Shown piece after piece: positions 11,778 to 17,933 of a DNA stretch of 23,582 nt. The DNA comes from a virus. The stretch is taken from the IMG/VR virus record IMGVR_UViG_3300027852_000169, positions 1-23,582 of that record. One strand, 5' to 3'. Both the position numbers and the translations under genes were made by a program. How positions within the stretch are numbered: the stretch's first letter is position 1; each line of letters begins with the position of its first letter. Under the pieces are notes generated by a model. It was not told where the DNA came from. It saw nothing but the letters and a program-made list of their open reading frames with translations, and ran no database searches.

Positions 11778-12738
11778 GTGGCTCGCGCGCCGCCGGAGCG
11801 GAATCACCGGCACCGACATGGCCGCCATCCTGGGGGTCCACCCCTTCAAGTCCGCCCTCGAGGTTTGGGGGGTGAAGACCGGTCGGCTTGACGAGAAGGA
11901 CCTGGGCCACCGCGAGGAGGTCTACTGGGGCAACGTGCTCGAGCCCGTCGTCCTGGGCGAGTACCACCGCCGCACCGGTCGGGTGCCCCTGATGCGCCAG
12001 CGCTGGGCCATGGAGGGCCGGACCCTCCTGCAACTCCAGCACGACGACGGGCCCAAGGTCATGCTCACGCTTACCGACCAGCCGCACCTCCTGATGACCC
12101 CGGACGACATGGACGAGGCCTGGACCCCGGTGAGTTGGCTGGAGGAGCAAGTGGCCCATGATGGGCCCGGCGTGGTCGAGGCCAAGACCACCAACTACTT
12201 CGGGCTCAAGGAGTGGCAGGACCAGGCTCCCCTCTACCACCAGGTCCAGGGCGCCTACAACGCGGCCGTGGCCGGCGTGGAATGGTTCGCGGTCACGGGC
12301 CTGATCGGAGGCCAGCGCCAACTGACCTACGACTACGGGCTCGAGGCCGACAAGGCCAACTGGCTCCTGGACCGCGCCTCCCGCTTCTGGCGCGACAACG
12401 TCGTAGGCGGGAAGGAGCCCGAGATCCAGCGCCCTTGGGAGTTGGACATCTGGACCAAGCTCCACCCCAACGACAACGGGGAGTGCCTCACGCTCTCGAC
12501 CGACGAGGACGACGAGCTCACCTCGAGGATGCTCCGCACCGACGCCGACCTGGTCGCGGCCAAGTCCCTGCTCAAGGAGACCGAGGCCAGGGTGGCCGTG
12601 CTCCAGCTGGGCATCAAGAAGACGATCCGGGACTCGACCTTCCTCGAAATGCCGGGCCACTTCCGCTACTCGTTCAAGACCCAGGAGGGGCCACACGGGC
12701 CCTTCCGCATGCTGCGCCGCAAAGGCCTGGAGAAGTGA
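11770..12738 (+). CDS. YqaJ-type viral recombinase exonuclease (PD-(D/E)XK)
   Basis: A 322-residue product. The opening WLARRRSGITGTDMAAILGV (residues 4-23) is the standard start of the YqaJ/lambda-exonuclease domain ('R…GIGGSDAAAILG'). Predicted catalytic residues follow in order: E58 in WGNVLEPVV, D103 in TLTDQPHLLM and the E137-x-K139 of GVVEAKTTN. The Gln/Tyr motif after the core is PLYHQVQGAY (residues 154-163). This 5'-3' exonuclease class resects double-strand ends to make single strands for an annealing protein. The C-terminal 80 residues are helical and may mediate partner binding. The next gene, three bases downstream, is a candidate for that partner. The ATG is preceded by GGGAGG nine bases upstream and overlaps the previous gene. 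Confidence 0.88.
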   Translation: MSEWLARRRSGITGTDMAAILGVHPFKSALEVWGVKTGRLDEKDLGHREEVYWGNVLEPVVLGEYHRRTGRVPLMRQRWAMEGRTLLQLQHDDGPKVMLTLTDQPHLLMTPDDMDEAWTPVSWLEEQVAHDGPGVVEAKTTNYFGLKEWQDQAPLYHQVQGAYNAAVAGVEWFAVTGLIGGQRQLTYDYGLEADKANWLLDRASRFWRDNVVGGKEPEIQRPWELDIWTKLHPNDNGECLTLSTDEDDELTSRMLRTDADLVAAKSLLKETEARVAVLQLGIKKTIRDSTFLEMPGHFRYSFKTQEGPHGPFRMLRRKGLEK

Positions 12739-12740
12739 CC

Positions 12741-13604
12741 ATGGGAAGCCAACAGTTCAGAGGCGGGGGCGGCCTTGTCCCTCAACCACAAGCCGCGGCC
12801 GTTCAGGCCGTGCACGATGAGTCGAGGTCTGCCGAGGCCGTCGCCCTGGCCCGCGCACGTTGCGAGCTGGCGATCATGCAGCCCCGGGACGAGGATCGGG
12901 CGGAGAAGCGAGCCTTGAAGGCCATGCAGGACCCCCTGCAGGCCGAGCGCGCGACGTGGCGCTTCCCCAGAGGGAACGAGGAGTTGACCGGGCCCAGCGT
13001 CCGCCTGGCGCGGGAGATCGCCCGGGTCTGGGGGCACATCGACAGCGGCACCAAGGTCCTCTCCCAGGATGATCGAGAGGTGCACATCGAGGGCTTCGCC
13101 TGGGACCTGGAAAGCGGCCGGCGCGTGACCAAGCAGGCCCGATTCAACAAGAAGATCCCCCGCAAGGACGGCCAGGGGAACACCTACTGGAAGGAGCCGA
13201 ACGAGCGGGACTTGGACGAGCTGATCGCGCGCCGCGGAGCCAAGCTCGAGCGGAACGCCATCCTCGAGCTCATACCCGACGGCATCATCGACAGGTGCCT
13301 CCATGAGGCCGAGCGGACGCGGCGGGAGGGGGCCCGGGAGCTGGACCCCATGGTGGCCTTCACCAAGGCCGCGGGCGCCTTCGAACGCTTCGGGGTCACC
13401 AAGGACCAGCTGCTCGAGTACGTGGGCGAGGTCTCCACGGAGAGCGTCATGCGCCTGCGCGAGGTCTTCCAGTCGATCCTCCAGGGCAACGCCGAGCCCA
13501 GCGAGTTCTTCGCCAAGGGCGACGGTCCGAAGGAAGAGAAGGCCTCCGAGCCCACCCAGGAGCGCCCGGAGACCCTGGACGACCTCTGGGGCAAGTCCGA
13601 GTAG
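12741..13604 (+). CDS. Putative single-strand annealing protein, partner of the exonuclease
   Basis: A 287-residue product with GGAG eight bases before its ATG. The N terminus is flexible (QQFRGGGGLVPQPQAAA). The core reads NEELTGPSVRLAREIARVWG (79-98), HIDSGTKVLSQDDREVHIEG followed by FAWDLESGRRVTKQARF (99-135) and ELIARRGAKLERNAILELIP (160-179). I recognise the phrase 'TGPSxRLAExxAxxWGxxxxGxxEL…EAYAWDLETxxR' as a widespread phage family found beside YqaJ or other exonucleases. Its position supports a RecT/Erf-like annealing role in two-component recombination. The family is usually annotated hypothetical, so function is inferred. The C-terminal 45 residues are acidic and disordered, ending TLDDLWGKSE, a possible SSB- or exonuclease-contact peptide. 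Confidence 0.65.
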   Translation: MGSQQFRGGGGLVPQPQAAAVQAVHDESRSAEAVALARARCELAIMQPRDEDRAEKRALKAMQDPLQAERATWRFPRGNEELTGPSVRLAREIARVWGHIDSGTKVLSQDDREVHIEGFAWDLESGRRVTKQARFNKKIPRKDGQGNTYWKEPNERDLDELIARRGAKLERNAILELIPDGIIDRCLHEAERTRREGARELDPMVAFTKAAGAFERFGVTKDQLLEYVGEVSTESVMRLREVFQSILQGNAEPSEFFAKGDGPKEEKASEPTQERPETLDDLWGKSE

Positions 13605-13610
13605 AAGAGC

Positions 13611-13645
13611 GGCCGGCTCCCGGAGCTCGCCTCCCGGGGCCGGCC
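13611..13645 (+). promoter_or_regulatory. Strong hairpin in the 77-bp gap before the replication gene
   Basis: GGCCGGC (13611-13617), one bulged T, then CCCGG (13619-13623) pair with CCGGG (13634-13638) and GCCGGCC (13639-13645). This gives a 12-bp stem with a 10-nt loop. No T-tract follows, so it is not a classical intrinsic terminator. It lies nine bases before an ACCCATGCA element and may separate recombination from replication expression or protect mRNA ends. Confidence 0.5.
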
Positions 13646-13681
13646 TGCCACCCATGCAGAGCGACAAACGAACACTAGCAC

Positions 13682-14617
13682 ATGACCACTTCCTGGACCC
13701 CAGAGAACTACCCTTGGTTCAAGCTCTTCCCCAAGGACGTGCTCTCCAGCGCGCGCTTCGCCGGCATGAGCGCCGCCCAGCGAGGGATCTACTGCACCCT
13801 CCTCTTCCGGTCCTGGGTCGAGGACGGCCTCCCCGATGACCCGGACGAGCTGGCCCTCCTGGCCATGGTCTCCCCCGACGAGCTTGCGGAGGCCTGGCGC
13901 TGGCCGCTCATGGGCGCGTTCTCGATGAAGGAGGACGGCCGCATGCGGAACCGGCGCCTCGAGGTCGAGCGCTCCCGCGCCACCGAAGAGCGGGATGCCA
14001 GGTCACGCGGAGGCAAAAAGTCCCCTCCCAAGCCCACCAAGCCACCTAATCCCACTCGGAAGAGTCTTCCAAGTCACTCGGAAGACTCTTCCAAGTCAGC
14101 CGGCGGAGACCCATGTAAGGAGAAGGAGAAGGAGAAGGAGAATTACCCCCCAACCCCCCTTGCCAGGGGGGCTTCCTCTTTGGATTTGGCGGGGGAGCTC
14201 GCGGCCCTGGCTAGCTCGCGCTTCACCGGCGGGCGCCTGGTGCGCGCTGGGGAAGCCGCACAGCGCACGTGGGCCACTCAGGTCCTGGGAGTCAGCGGAG
14301 GGGCCGATGTTCCCTTGGCGGTCTGGCGGAGGACCGTGGCGCGCCTGCTCGCGGCCGGGTCTACCCGGTGGCCATCGGTGAACGAGATGGCCGCCGAGTT
14401 GATCCGGGTCCTGGAGTCCGCGGCTACGGGTGCCCCGCCCCTCTCCAGGGTGATCGAGTCCGCCCGCGCCGGCGAGGGGTCCTGCTCCCAAGCCTTAGAC
14501 CAGGCCGGCATCCCCTGGAAAGAGCCGAGCTTCCTAGAGAGCGACCCCAGGCACGTGGCTGCCTGGAGGGCCCACCAAGCCATCGCCCGGATCATCCGGG
14601 AGGACACAGACCGATGA
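13682..14617 (+). CDS. DUF1376 replication protein (candidate initiator, origin in linker)
   Basis: A 311-residue product. Residues 8-105 match the DUF1376 pattern: ENYPWFKLFPKDVLSSARFA, then MSAAQRGIYCTLLFRSWVED, GLPDDPDELALLAMVSPDEL, and a Trp-containing helix. DUF1376 is a winged-helix-type domain at the N terminus of phage replication proteins. A low-complexity linker (about 106-166) contains RKSLPSHSEDSSKSAGG and a KEKEKEKE run. The C-terminal 145 residues are helical, as in helicase-loader or initiator partners. The linker DNA carries tandem palindromes and a purine tract, as in lambda O. The ATG at 13682 begins the recognisable domain; an earlier ATG at 13654 is out of frame. No Shine-Dalgarno is visible. 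It overlaps the next gene by ATGA. Confidence 0.8.
   Translation: MTTSWTPENYPWFKLFPKDVLSSARFAGMSAAQRGIYCTLLFRSWVEDGLPDDPDELALLAMVSPDELAEAWRWPLMGAFSMKEDGRMRNRRLEVERSRATEERDARSRGGKKSPPKPTKPPNPTRKSLPSHSEDSSKSAGGDPCKEKEKEKENYPPTPLARGASSLDLAGELAALASSRFTGGRLVRAGEAAQRTWATQVLGVSGGADVPLAVWRRTVARLLAAGSTRWPSVNEMAAELIRVLESAATGAPPLSRVIESARAGEGSCSQALDQAGIPWKEPSFLESDPRHVAAWRAHQAIARIIREDTDR
14054..14097. repeat. Tandem 22-bp repeats with nested palindromes (candidate origin iterons)
   Basis: Copies at 14054-14075 and 14076-14097 differ at a single base. Each contains a 13-bp palindrome, GGAAGAGTCTTCC at 14058-14070 and GGAAGACTCTTCC at 14080-14092. The second is the exact reverse complement of the first, so the pair also forms a perfect 13-bp inverted repeat around AAGTCACTC. 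Because 22 is not a multiple of three, the copies are read in different frames of the gene. Selection for DNA sequence rather than protein repetition is therefore likely. Confidence 0.85.
14117..14142 (+). repeat. (AAGGAG)x4 purine tract
   Basis: Four perfect copies of AAGGAG plus AA give a 26-nt all-purine run, encoding the KEKEKEKE part of the replication-protein linker. It starts 20 bp after the palindromic repeats. Strand-asymmetric purine tracts beside iterons occur in lambdoid origins. The run could also simply be microsatellite expansion. Confidence 0.9.
14154..14171. repeat. C6/G6 hairpin next to the purine tract
   Basis: CCCCCCT (14154-14160), loop TGCC, AGGGGGG (14165-14171) is a perfect 7-bp stem with a 4-nt loop, within the same linker-coding DNA. 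Confidence 0.8.
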
Positions 14618-14988
14618 GGACCATCAAGACCCGCACCGCGATCAAACTGCTCCGCCTAGCCATGGATCGGGGGCTCTTCCCCGAGGCAGAGATCCAGGTG
14701 GCCCTGGCCGAGCTGCAGGGCCTGGATGCACCGGGCCAGCTCCCCCCGACCAAGCGGGGCCTCGAGGTCCTGCGCGGAGTGCACGAGCACCGCCGCCAGG
14801 CCGGGCTCTCCCCCACCATGGCCGAGCTCGCCGCGAAGCTGGGCGTGAGCCGGCCGACCGTGCACGAGCACCTTCGGATCCTTGTTGAGCGCGGTCACCT
14901 CCATCGCACCGGCCCAAACCGGTCTCGGAACTACCTACTGACCCAGCGAGGCCTCCTGGCCCTGCATAGCACGAAGAGGACAAGATGA
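14614..14988 (+). CDS. LexA-like winged-helix regulator without protease domain
   Basis: A 124-residue product beginning at an ATGA overlap with the DUF1376 gene. Residues 46-109 follow the LexA DNA-binding pattern: TKRGLEVLRGVHEHRRQAGL, then SPTMAELAAKLGVSRPTVHE, HLRILVERGHLHRTG and a basic wing NRSRNYLLT. The helix-turn-helix is at about 68-88. LexA itself continues into an S24 autoprotease; here the chain stops about 15 residues after the wing. It therefore cannot respond to DNA damage by self-cleavage. An extra N-terminal 45-residue helical segment is present and may dimerise. It is a plausible regulator of the divergent region or of the host SOS regulon. Its target is unknown; the dyads at 8204-8239 do not match the classical CTGT-N8-ACAG LexA box. 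Confidence 0.8.
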   Translation: MRTIKTRTAIKLLRLAMDRGLFPEAEIQVALAELQGLDAPGQLPPTKRGLEVLRGVHEHRRQAGLSPTMAELAAKLGVSRPTVHEHLRILVERGHLHRTGPNRSRNYLLTQRGLLALHSTKRTR

Positions 14989-15341
14989 GCCTGTACGACC
15001 TGCACCTCGTTTCGCACACCCCCGGCGATGGTCGTCGGGGTGTTACCCCGGAGGCCAACGATGGCCAACAAGAAGACGCTGGGAGTGATCCTGGCCGCAC
15101 TCGTCCTGGTAGCCCTCTCGAGCTGCCGCCCGAAGCCGACGATGGCCCAGGGCCTGGACAACGGCACCGTGGGCGCGCAGTTCTAGCTGCCGTCCCACCC
15201 GGCCCGGACGGCTCATCCGTCCGGGCCACCAGGCGCGACTCCTACTGCCGCTGGTGCGGCCGAACCGATCTCCCCAGTCGGGTGGGCCTTACCTGTCAAT
15301 GGCCGGCGACCCGCGGCCGCTGCGGAGGGCCACTCCGATGA
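14985..15341 (+). CDS. 118-residue ORF with zinc-ribbon-like tail, containing a nested lipoprotein gene
   Basis: The frame starts MSLYDLHLVSHTPGDGRRGV in an ATGA overlap with the regulator and ends in an ATGA overlap with the next membrane peptide, the same geometry as its neighbours. The last 35 residues (SYCRWCGRTDLPSRVGLTCQ…RCGGPLR) look like a four-Cys zinc ribbon, and codons there are GC3-rich like real genes. The middle is low-complexity Pro/Gly/Asp and overlaps, out of frame, a convincing lipoprotein gene. Either the whole frame is real and the two genes are nested, or only the tail is coding and its true start is unclear. Confidence is therefore moderate to low. Confidence 0.4.
   Translation: MSLYDLHLVSHTPGDGRRGVTPEANDGQQEDAGSDPGRTRPGSPLELPPEADDGPGPGQRHRGRAVLAAVPPGPDGSSVRATRRDSYCRWCGRTDLPSRVGLTCQWPATRGRCGGPLR
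15016..15050 (+). promoter_or_regulatory. Two mutually exclusive hairpins before the lipoprotein ribosome-binding site
   Basis: Hairpin 1 pairs 15016-15028 (ACACCCC, one bulged C, GGCGA) with 15032-15043 (TCGTCGGGGTGT) around a TGG loop. Hairpin 2 pairs CGGGGT (15036-15041) with ACCCCG (15045-15050) and so takes both the 3' arm of hairpin 1 and the first G of the GGAGG at 15050-15054. The two cannot coexist, which suggests translational control of the lipoprotein gene. Confidence 0.45.
15061..15186 (+). CDS. Small lipoprotein (41 residues)
   Basis: A textbook lipoprotein signal: MANKKTLGVILAALVLVALS followed by SC. There is a Lys-Lys N region, a hydrophobic core at residues 7-18 and the lipobox L-S-S-C with the lipidated Cys at position 22. 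The mature peptide would be only 20 residues (CRPKPTMAQGLDNGTVGAQF). GGAGG at 15050-15054 lies six bases before the ATG, one of the best ribosome-binding sites in the window. Arg at +2 would favour outer-membrane sorting in a diderm host. Phage lipoproteins of this size serve as outer-membrane spanins or superinfection-exclusion proteins. No inner-membrane spanin partner is evident, so exclusion is somewhat favoured by inference. The gene is nested out of frame within the 14985-15341 frame. Confidence 0.75.
   Translation: MANKKTLGVILAALVLVALSSCRPKPTMAQGLDNGTVGAQF
15201..15227 (+). terminator. Perfect 11-bp hairpin after the lipoprotein gene
   Basis: GGCCCGGACGG (15201-15211), loop CTCAT, CCGTCCGGGCC (15217-15227), beginning 14 bases after the lipoprotein stop codon. 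The stem is terminator-grade but there is no T-run after it. It may be a non-canonical terminator, an mRNA-stabilising hairpin or a site within the larger 118-codon frame. Confidence 0.45.
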
Positions 15342-15475
15342 AGCCTAGCCGCCCAGCCACCCCGAAGGAGATCGCGCTGATGCTTGGCATCATCGCAATC
15401 GTGTTCGCGTCTTTCACCATTTCCAACTGCGGGGCAGAGGAGTGCCCCCAACACCTGGAGCAAGCCCATGAGTAA
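15338..15475 (+). CDS. 45-residue membrane peptide with Cys pair
   Basis: The product starts MKPSRPATPKEIALMLGIIA followed by IVFASFTISNCGAEECPQHL. The ATG is in an ATGA overlap and has GGAGG nine bases upstream. Residues 12-29 form one transmembrane helix after a basic N terminus. The C-terminal part would be outside and has two Cys residues (C31, C36). The segment before the first Cys (TISNC) does not fit a standard lipobox because position -1 is Asn. It is immediately downstream of the lipoprotein, and together they could form an envelope pair, but the periplasmic part is too short for a typical inner-membrane spanin. Confidence 0.6.
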   Translation: MKPSRPATPKEIALMLGIIAIVFASFTISNCGAEECPQHLEQAHE

Positions 15476-16526
15476 CCCGACACCGAGCCGCGAGGAGTGC
15501 GCCGACTTCCTTTGGGGTGACCCTGAGGCCGCACTCGACATGACGAACCAGGAGGCTGTGGCCCTAATCCGTGCGTCAGCCCAGCACCTCCGCGAGTCCG
15601 CCGAGCGCGAGCGGGCAAACCAGTTCGACTACTGCGCCCTTATGGAGAGGTACGACGCCCTGGCCGAGCGCGATCGGGGGCTGGTCGAGGCGCTGCGCTC
15701 CTTGAAGCCCCTGCGCGACGCACTCGAAGCGGACTTCGGCGGGGACACCATGAAGGCGTGGCCCGACGGCGACGCGGTTGCCGCCGGGGTGAAGGGCGAC
15801 TGCGCCCTGACCTTCGGGATGATCCGCGCCCTCGACGCCGCCCTGGCCCGCCTGGACGCCGACACCCCGAAGCCCGTGGACCCTCACCTCCAATGGCACG
15901 TCGATGCGCTTCAGCGGGCACTGATCGAACTTGCCGACCTTGAGGCAACCGAGGACTTCGCGGTGGCGATGGCTGACGTGACAGCGCGAATCATGCCTGA
16001 GCCGTATCGCCCCGTGGACGCCGACGAGCCCGAGGGGCGCAAGTGCGCCTGCTGCGACTGCCCCGCCACGCGGCCACACCCCGGCTTCACCATCAGCGAG
16101 CAGCGCGAACGGAAGACCCAGGTATGGCTGTGCGACATCTGCGGACCCGTGGACGCCGGGGGCGAGCAGCCCACGGTCTGCTCCGAGTCCAAAACCCTCC
16201 CCGAGCGGCGCTGTACCGTCTGCCGGATGCGTGACGACAACCACGTAGGCCCCTGCCATGACGGTGACTGTGACGGGGTGATGGAGGTCGTGGAGCCGTG
16301 CGGTTCGTGCGACCCCAACCAGCCGGGGACAGCCTGGGAGTGCCCGTTTACAGGGCAGCGCCACCGGAGCCGGGGCGAGTCAGGCTCGCGGATGCCCATT
16401 CCGTGTCCACGGTGCCGACCTGGGGGCGAGCAGCCCGAGCCTCCGGTCCAATGCGCCGACTGCGACCGACTGGCGCACCTGTGCCCGGTCCACGGCAAGC
16501 CCGCCGCCCCGGAGGAGCAGGCATGA
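15468..16526 (+). CDS. Multi-zinc-ribbon protein, unknown
   Basis: A 352-residue product starting MSNPTPSREECADFLWGDPE in an 8-nt overlap with the previous gene. Residues 1-185 are helical and Glu/Arg/Ala-rich, probably coiled (ALIRASAQHLRESAERERAN). From residue 193 there is a dense Cys/His region: CACCDC, CDIC, CTVCRMRDDNHVGPCHDGDC, CGSC, CPFTGQRH, CPRC, then CADC…CPVH. This is about 19 Cys in 150 residues, enough for four or more zinc sites. Such arrays bind nucleic acid or protein. No named family is recognised. The unit CxxC-x6-H-x3-C also occurs, with small spacing changes, in the genes at 17358 and 18070. It ends in ATGA overlap with the HAD-type gene. Confidence 0.7.
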   Translation: MSNPTPSREECADFLWGDPEAALDMTNQEAVALIRASAQHLRESAERERANQFDYCALMERYDALAERDRGLVEALRSLKPLRDALEADFGGDTMKAWPDGDAVAAGVKGDCALTFGMIRALDAALARLDADTPKPVDPHLQWHVDALQRALIELADLEATEDFAVAMADVTARIMPEPYRPVDADEPEGRKCACCDCPATRPHPGFTISEQRERKTQVWLCDICGPVDAGGEQPTVCSESKTLPERRCTVCRMRDDNHVGPCHDGDCDGVMEVVEPCGSCDPNQPGTAWECPFTGQRHRSRGESGSRMPIPCPRCRPGGEQPEPPVQCADCDRLAHLCPVHGKPAAPEEQA

Positions 16527-17251
16527 GTTACCAAAACCACGCCTACGGCATCGACTTTGACGGCACCGTGGTCCGCCACGCCTACCCAGCCGTCGGGGAG
16601 GACGTGCCCCACGCGGTCAACACGCTGCGAGCGCTCGTGGCCCGGGGGGATGCCCTGATCCTCTGGACGATGCGCTCCGGCGACAAGCTCCAGGACGCGG
16701 TGGATTGGTTCAAGGGTCACGGGATCGACCTGTACGGCGTCCAGCGGAACCCAGACCAAGACTCCTGGACCACGAGCCCGAAGGCCTACTGCCACGTCTA
16801 CATCGACGACGCTGCGCTGGGGTGCCCGCTGATCGAAGTCGAGGGGGAGCGCCCCTACGTTGACTGGGCAGAGGTCGCCCGACGCCTGGGGCTGCCCGCC
16901 CCGGAGGAGCCGAAGCCCCGCCACACCGTCGAGCGCATCAAGGCGCTACGGCGGGACCATGACCACCACGACAGCCAGGACCCAGATGGCTCTCACCCGT
17001 GGCCGATCTACTGCACCGATTGTGGGTGGCACAACATCAGCGAGCGCGAGGGTTCCCCCTGTGACTTCCAGCGTATCCGGGGCCGCTGCCCCGGCACCTT
17101 CCGCGCCCCCGAGCCCAGCGCCCCGTGCGGGGAGTGCGGGGGTAGCGGGGAGGTTCCTATCAAGGGGCGCGTGTGCTTCGATGAGCCCGGCGGCGAAGTA
17201 TTCCCGCTGGTCGATGACTGCCCCAGTTGCTCCCTGGAGGCCCCCCGATGA
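16523..17251 (+). CDS. HAD-fold hydrolase fused to C-terminal zinc ribbons
   Basis: A 242-residue product with GGAGGAG five bases before its ATGA-overlap start. Residues 7-50 show HAD motif I (YGIDFDGTVV, Asp11 and Asp13) and motif II (LILWTMRSG, Thr49). Motif III/IV elements follow: SPKAYCHVYIDDAALGCPL with Lys87 and Asp95-Asp96. This layout matches the small cap-less HAD proteins of phages and bacteria related to BT0820-type phosphatases, usually about 125-150 residues. Here a second half adds CTDC…C…C (164-189) and CGECGGSG…C…CPSC (202-236), the latter resembling a DnaJ-type zinc finger. The fusion is unusual. The substrate is unknown; a nucleotide or nucleic-acid phosphate would suit the zinc ribbons. 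Confidence 0.75.
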   Translation: MSYQNHAYGIDFDGTVVRHAYPAVGEDVPHAVNTLRALVARGDALILWTMRSGDKLQDAVDWFKGHGIDLYGVQRNPDQDSWTTSPKAYCHVYIDDAALGCPLIEVEGERPYVDWAEVARRLGLPAPEEPKPRHTVERIKALRRDHDHHDSQDPDGSHPWPIYCTDCGWHNISEREGSPCDFQRIRGRCPGTFRAPEPSAPCGECGGSGEVPIKGRVCFDEPGGEVFPLVDDCPSCSLEAPR

Positions 17252-17361
17252 AGTGCTGGACCTGCGGCGGGACCACGTTCGCTCCACTACCGTACGACAC
17301 GACCACCAACGAGTACTGCACGGCCTGCGGTACGCCGAAACCCCAGGAGGACCCCCGATGA
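17248..17361 (+). CDS. 37-residue two-CxxC zinc-ribbon peptide
   Basis: The product starts MKCWTCGGTTFAPLPYDTTT and ends NEYCTACGTPKPQEDPR. Two CxxCG knuckles 18 residues apart make a minimal rubredoxin/zinc-ribbon fold. Start and stop are both in ATGA overlaps, and GGAGG lies nine bases upstream of the ATG, so translation is very likely despite the size. Function is unknown; it resembles the isolated zinc-binding half of the ribbons in the neighbouring genes. Confidence 0.7.
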   Translation: MKCWTCGGTTFAPLPYDTTTNEYCTACGTPKPQEDPR

Positions 17362-17933
17362 GCCAGTCCTTCGAGGAGAGGGTGCGGGAGCTGTTGCCAA
17401 TGCGCGCGGGAACCGACAAGTGCGACCGTTGCGGTCTACGCGGCCGCCATATTCCAGGGTGCATCCAGGAGTCGATTCCCGCCATCGCCGCCGAGGCCGA
17501 CGCCACCGAGGCCGAGCTACGCGCAGAGCTGGCCCGCTTCAAGGGCTACCTCAAGGGCAAGGACGAAGCCTACGACAACCTGATCGTGGAGAACGACCAG
17601 CTACGCGCAGAGGTCGAGCGGCTTGGGAATCTGGTCATGGCCTCCGAGCGCGAAGCCGAGCCCCTGCGGGCCAAGGTCGCGGCGGGGGATGAGGTCCTGC
17701 AGGGACTTGACCGAAAGGTCCCCAGCCATGAGACCCTCGACGCGCTTGTCGAGTCGTCGGAATGCGCCTACGAGAACGACGAGGGGTTCGAGTGCTGCGA
17801 TGACGACACCGAGTACGACGGGCCGCCCTGCGCCCGGTGCAGCGTCATCAACAACACATCCGTCGCTCGCCAGCGCCTAGACGATGCGCTCGCTGCCGCT
17901 GCGCGGGCCGCTGGCCTGGGAGGGGACCGATGA
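17358..17933 (+). CDS. Coiled-coil protein with zinc knuckle
   Basis: A 191-residue product starting MSQSFEERVRELLPMRAGTD with AGGAGG eight bases upstream. Residues 22-35 (CDRCGLRGRHIPGC) form a CxxC-x5-H-x3-C knuckle. Residues 45-125 are a clear coiled coil (ATEAELRAELARFKGYLKGK, ENDQLRAEVERLGNLVM). A second Cys cluster (CAYENDEGFECC…CARC) lies at about 137-160, and an Ala-rich helix closes the chain. It looks like a zinc-binding scaffold or adaptor. It is joined by ATGA overlaps on both sides. No named family is recognised. Confidence 0.7.
   Translation: MSQSFEERVRELLPMRAGTDKCDRCGLRGRHIPGCIQESIPAIAAEADATEAELRAELARFKGYLKGKDEAYDNLIVENDQLRAEVERLGNLVMASEREAEPLRAKVAAGDEVLQGLDRKVPSHETLDALVESSECAYENDEGFECCDDDTEYDGPPCARCSVINNTSVARQRLDDALAAAARAAGLGGDR

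Noticed and set aside
13611-13645. Intrinsic terminator after the annealing-protein gene
   Set aside because: The stem is strong but no T-tract follows on either strand, so only a hairpin is reported.
13654-13839. Frame starting at the ATG inside CACCCATGCAGA, before the replication gene
   Set aside because: After about nine codons it is only the out-of-frame shadow of the DUF1376 N terminus; the domain itself begins at 13682. The ATG context is kept as a motif observation only.
15254-15337. Longer start of the 45-residue membrane peptide
   Set aside because: Extra residues would be an Arg/Pro-rich shadow of the zinc-ribbon tail; the ATG at 15338 has both the ATGA overlap and a GGAGG.
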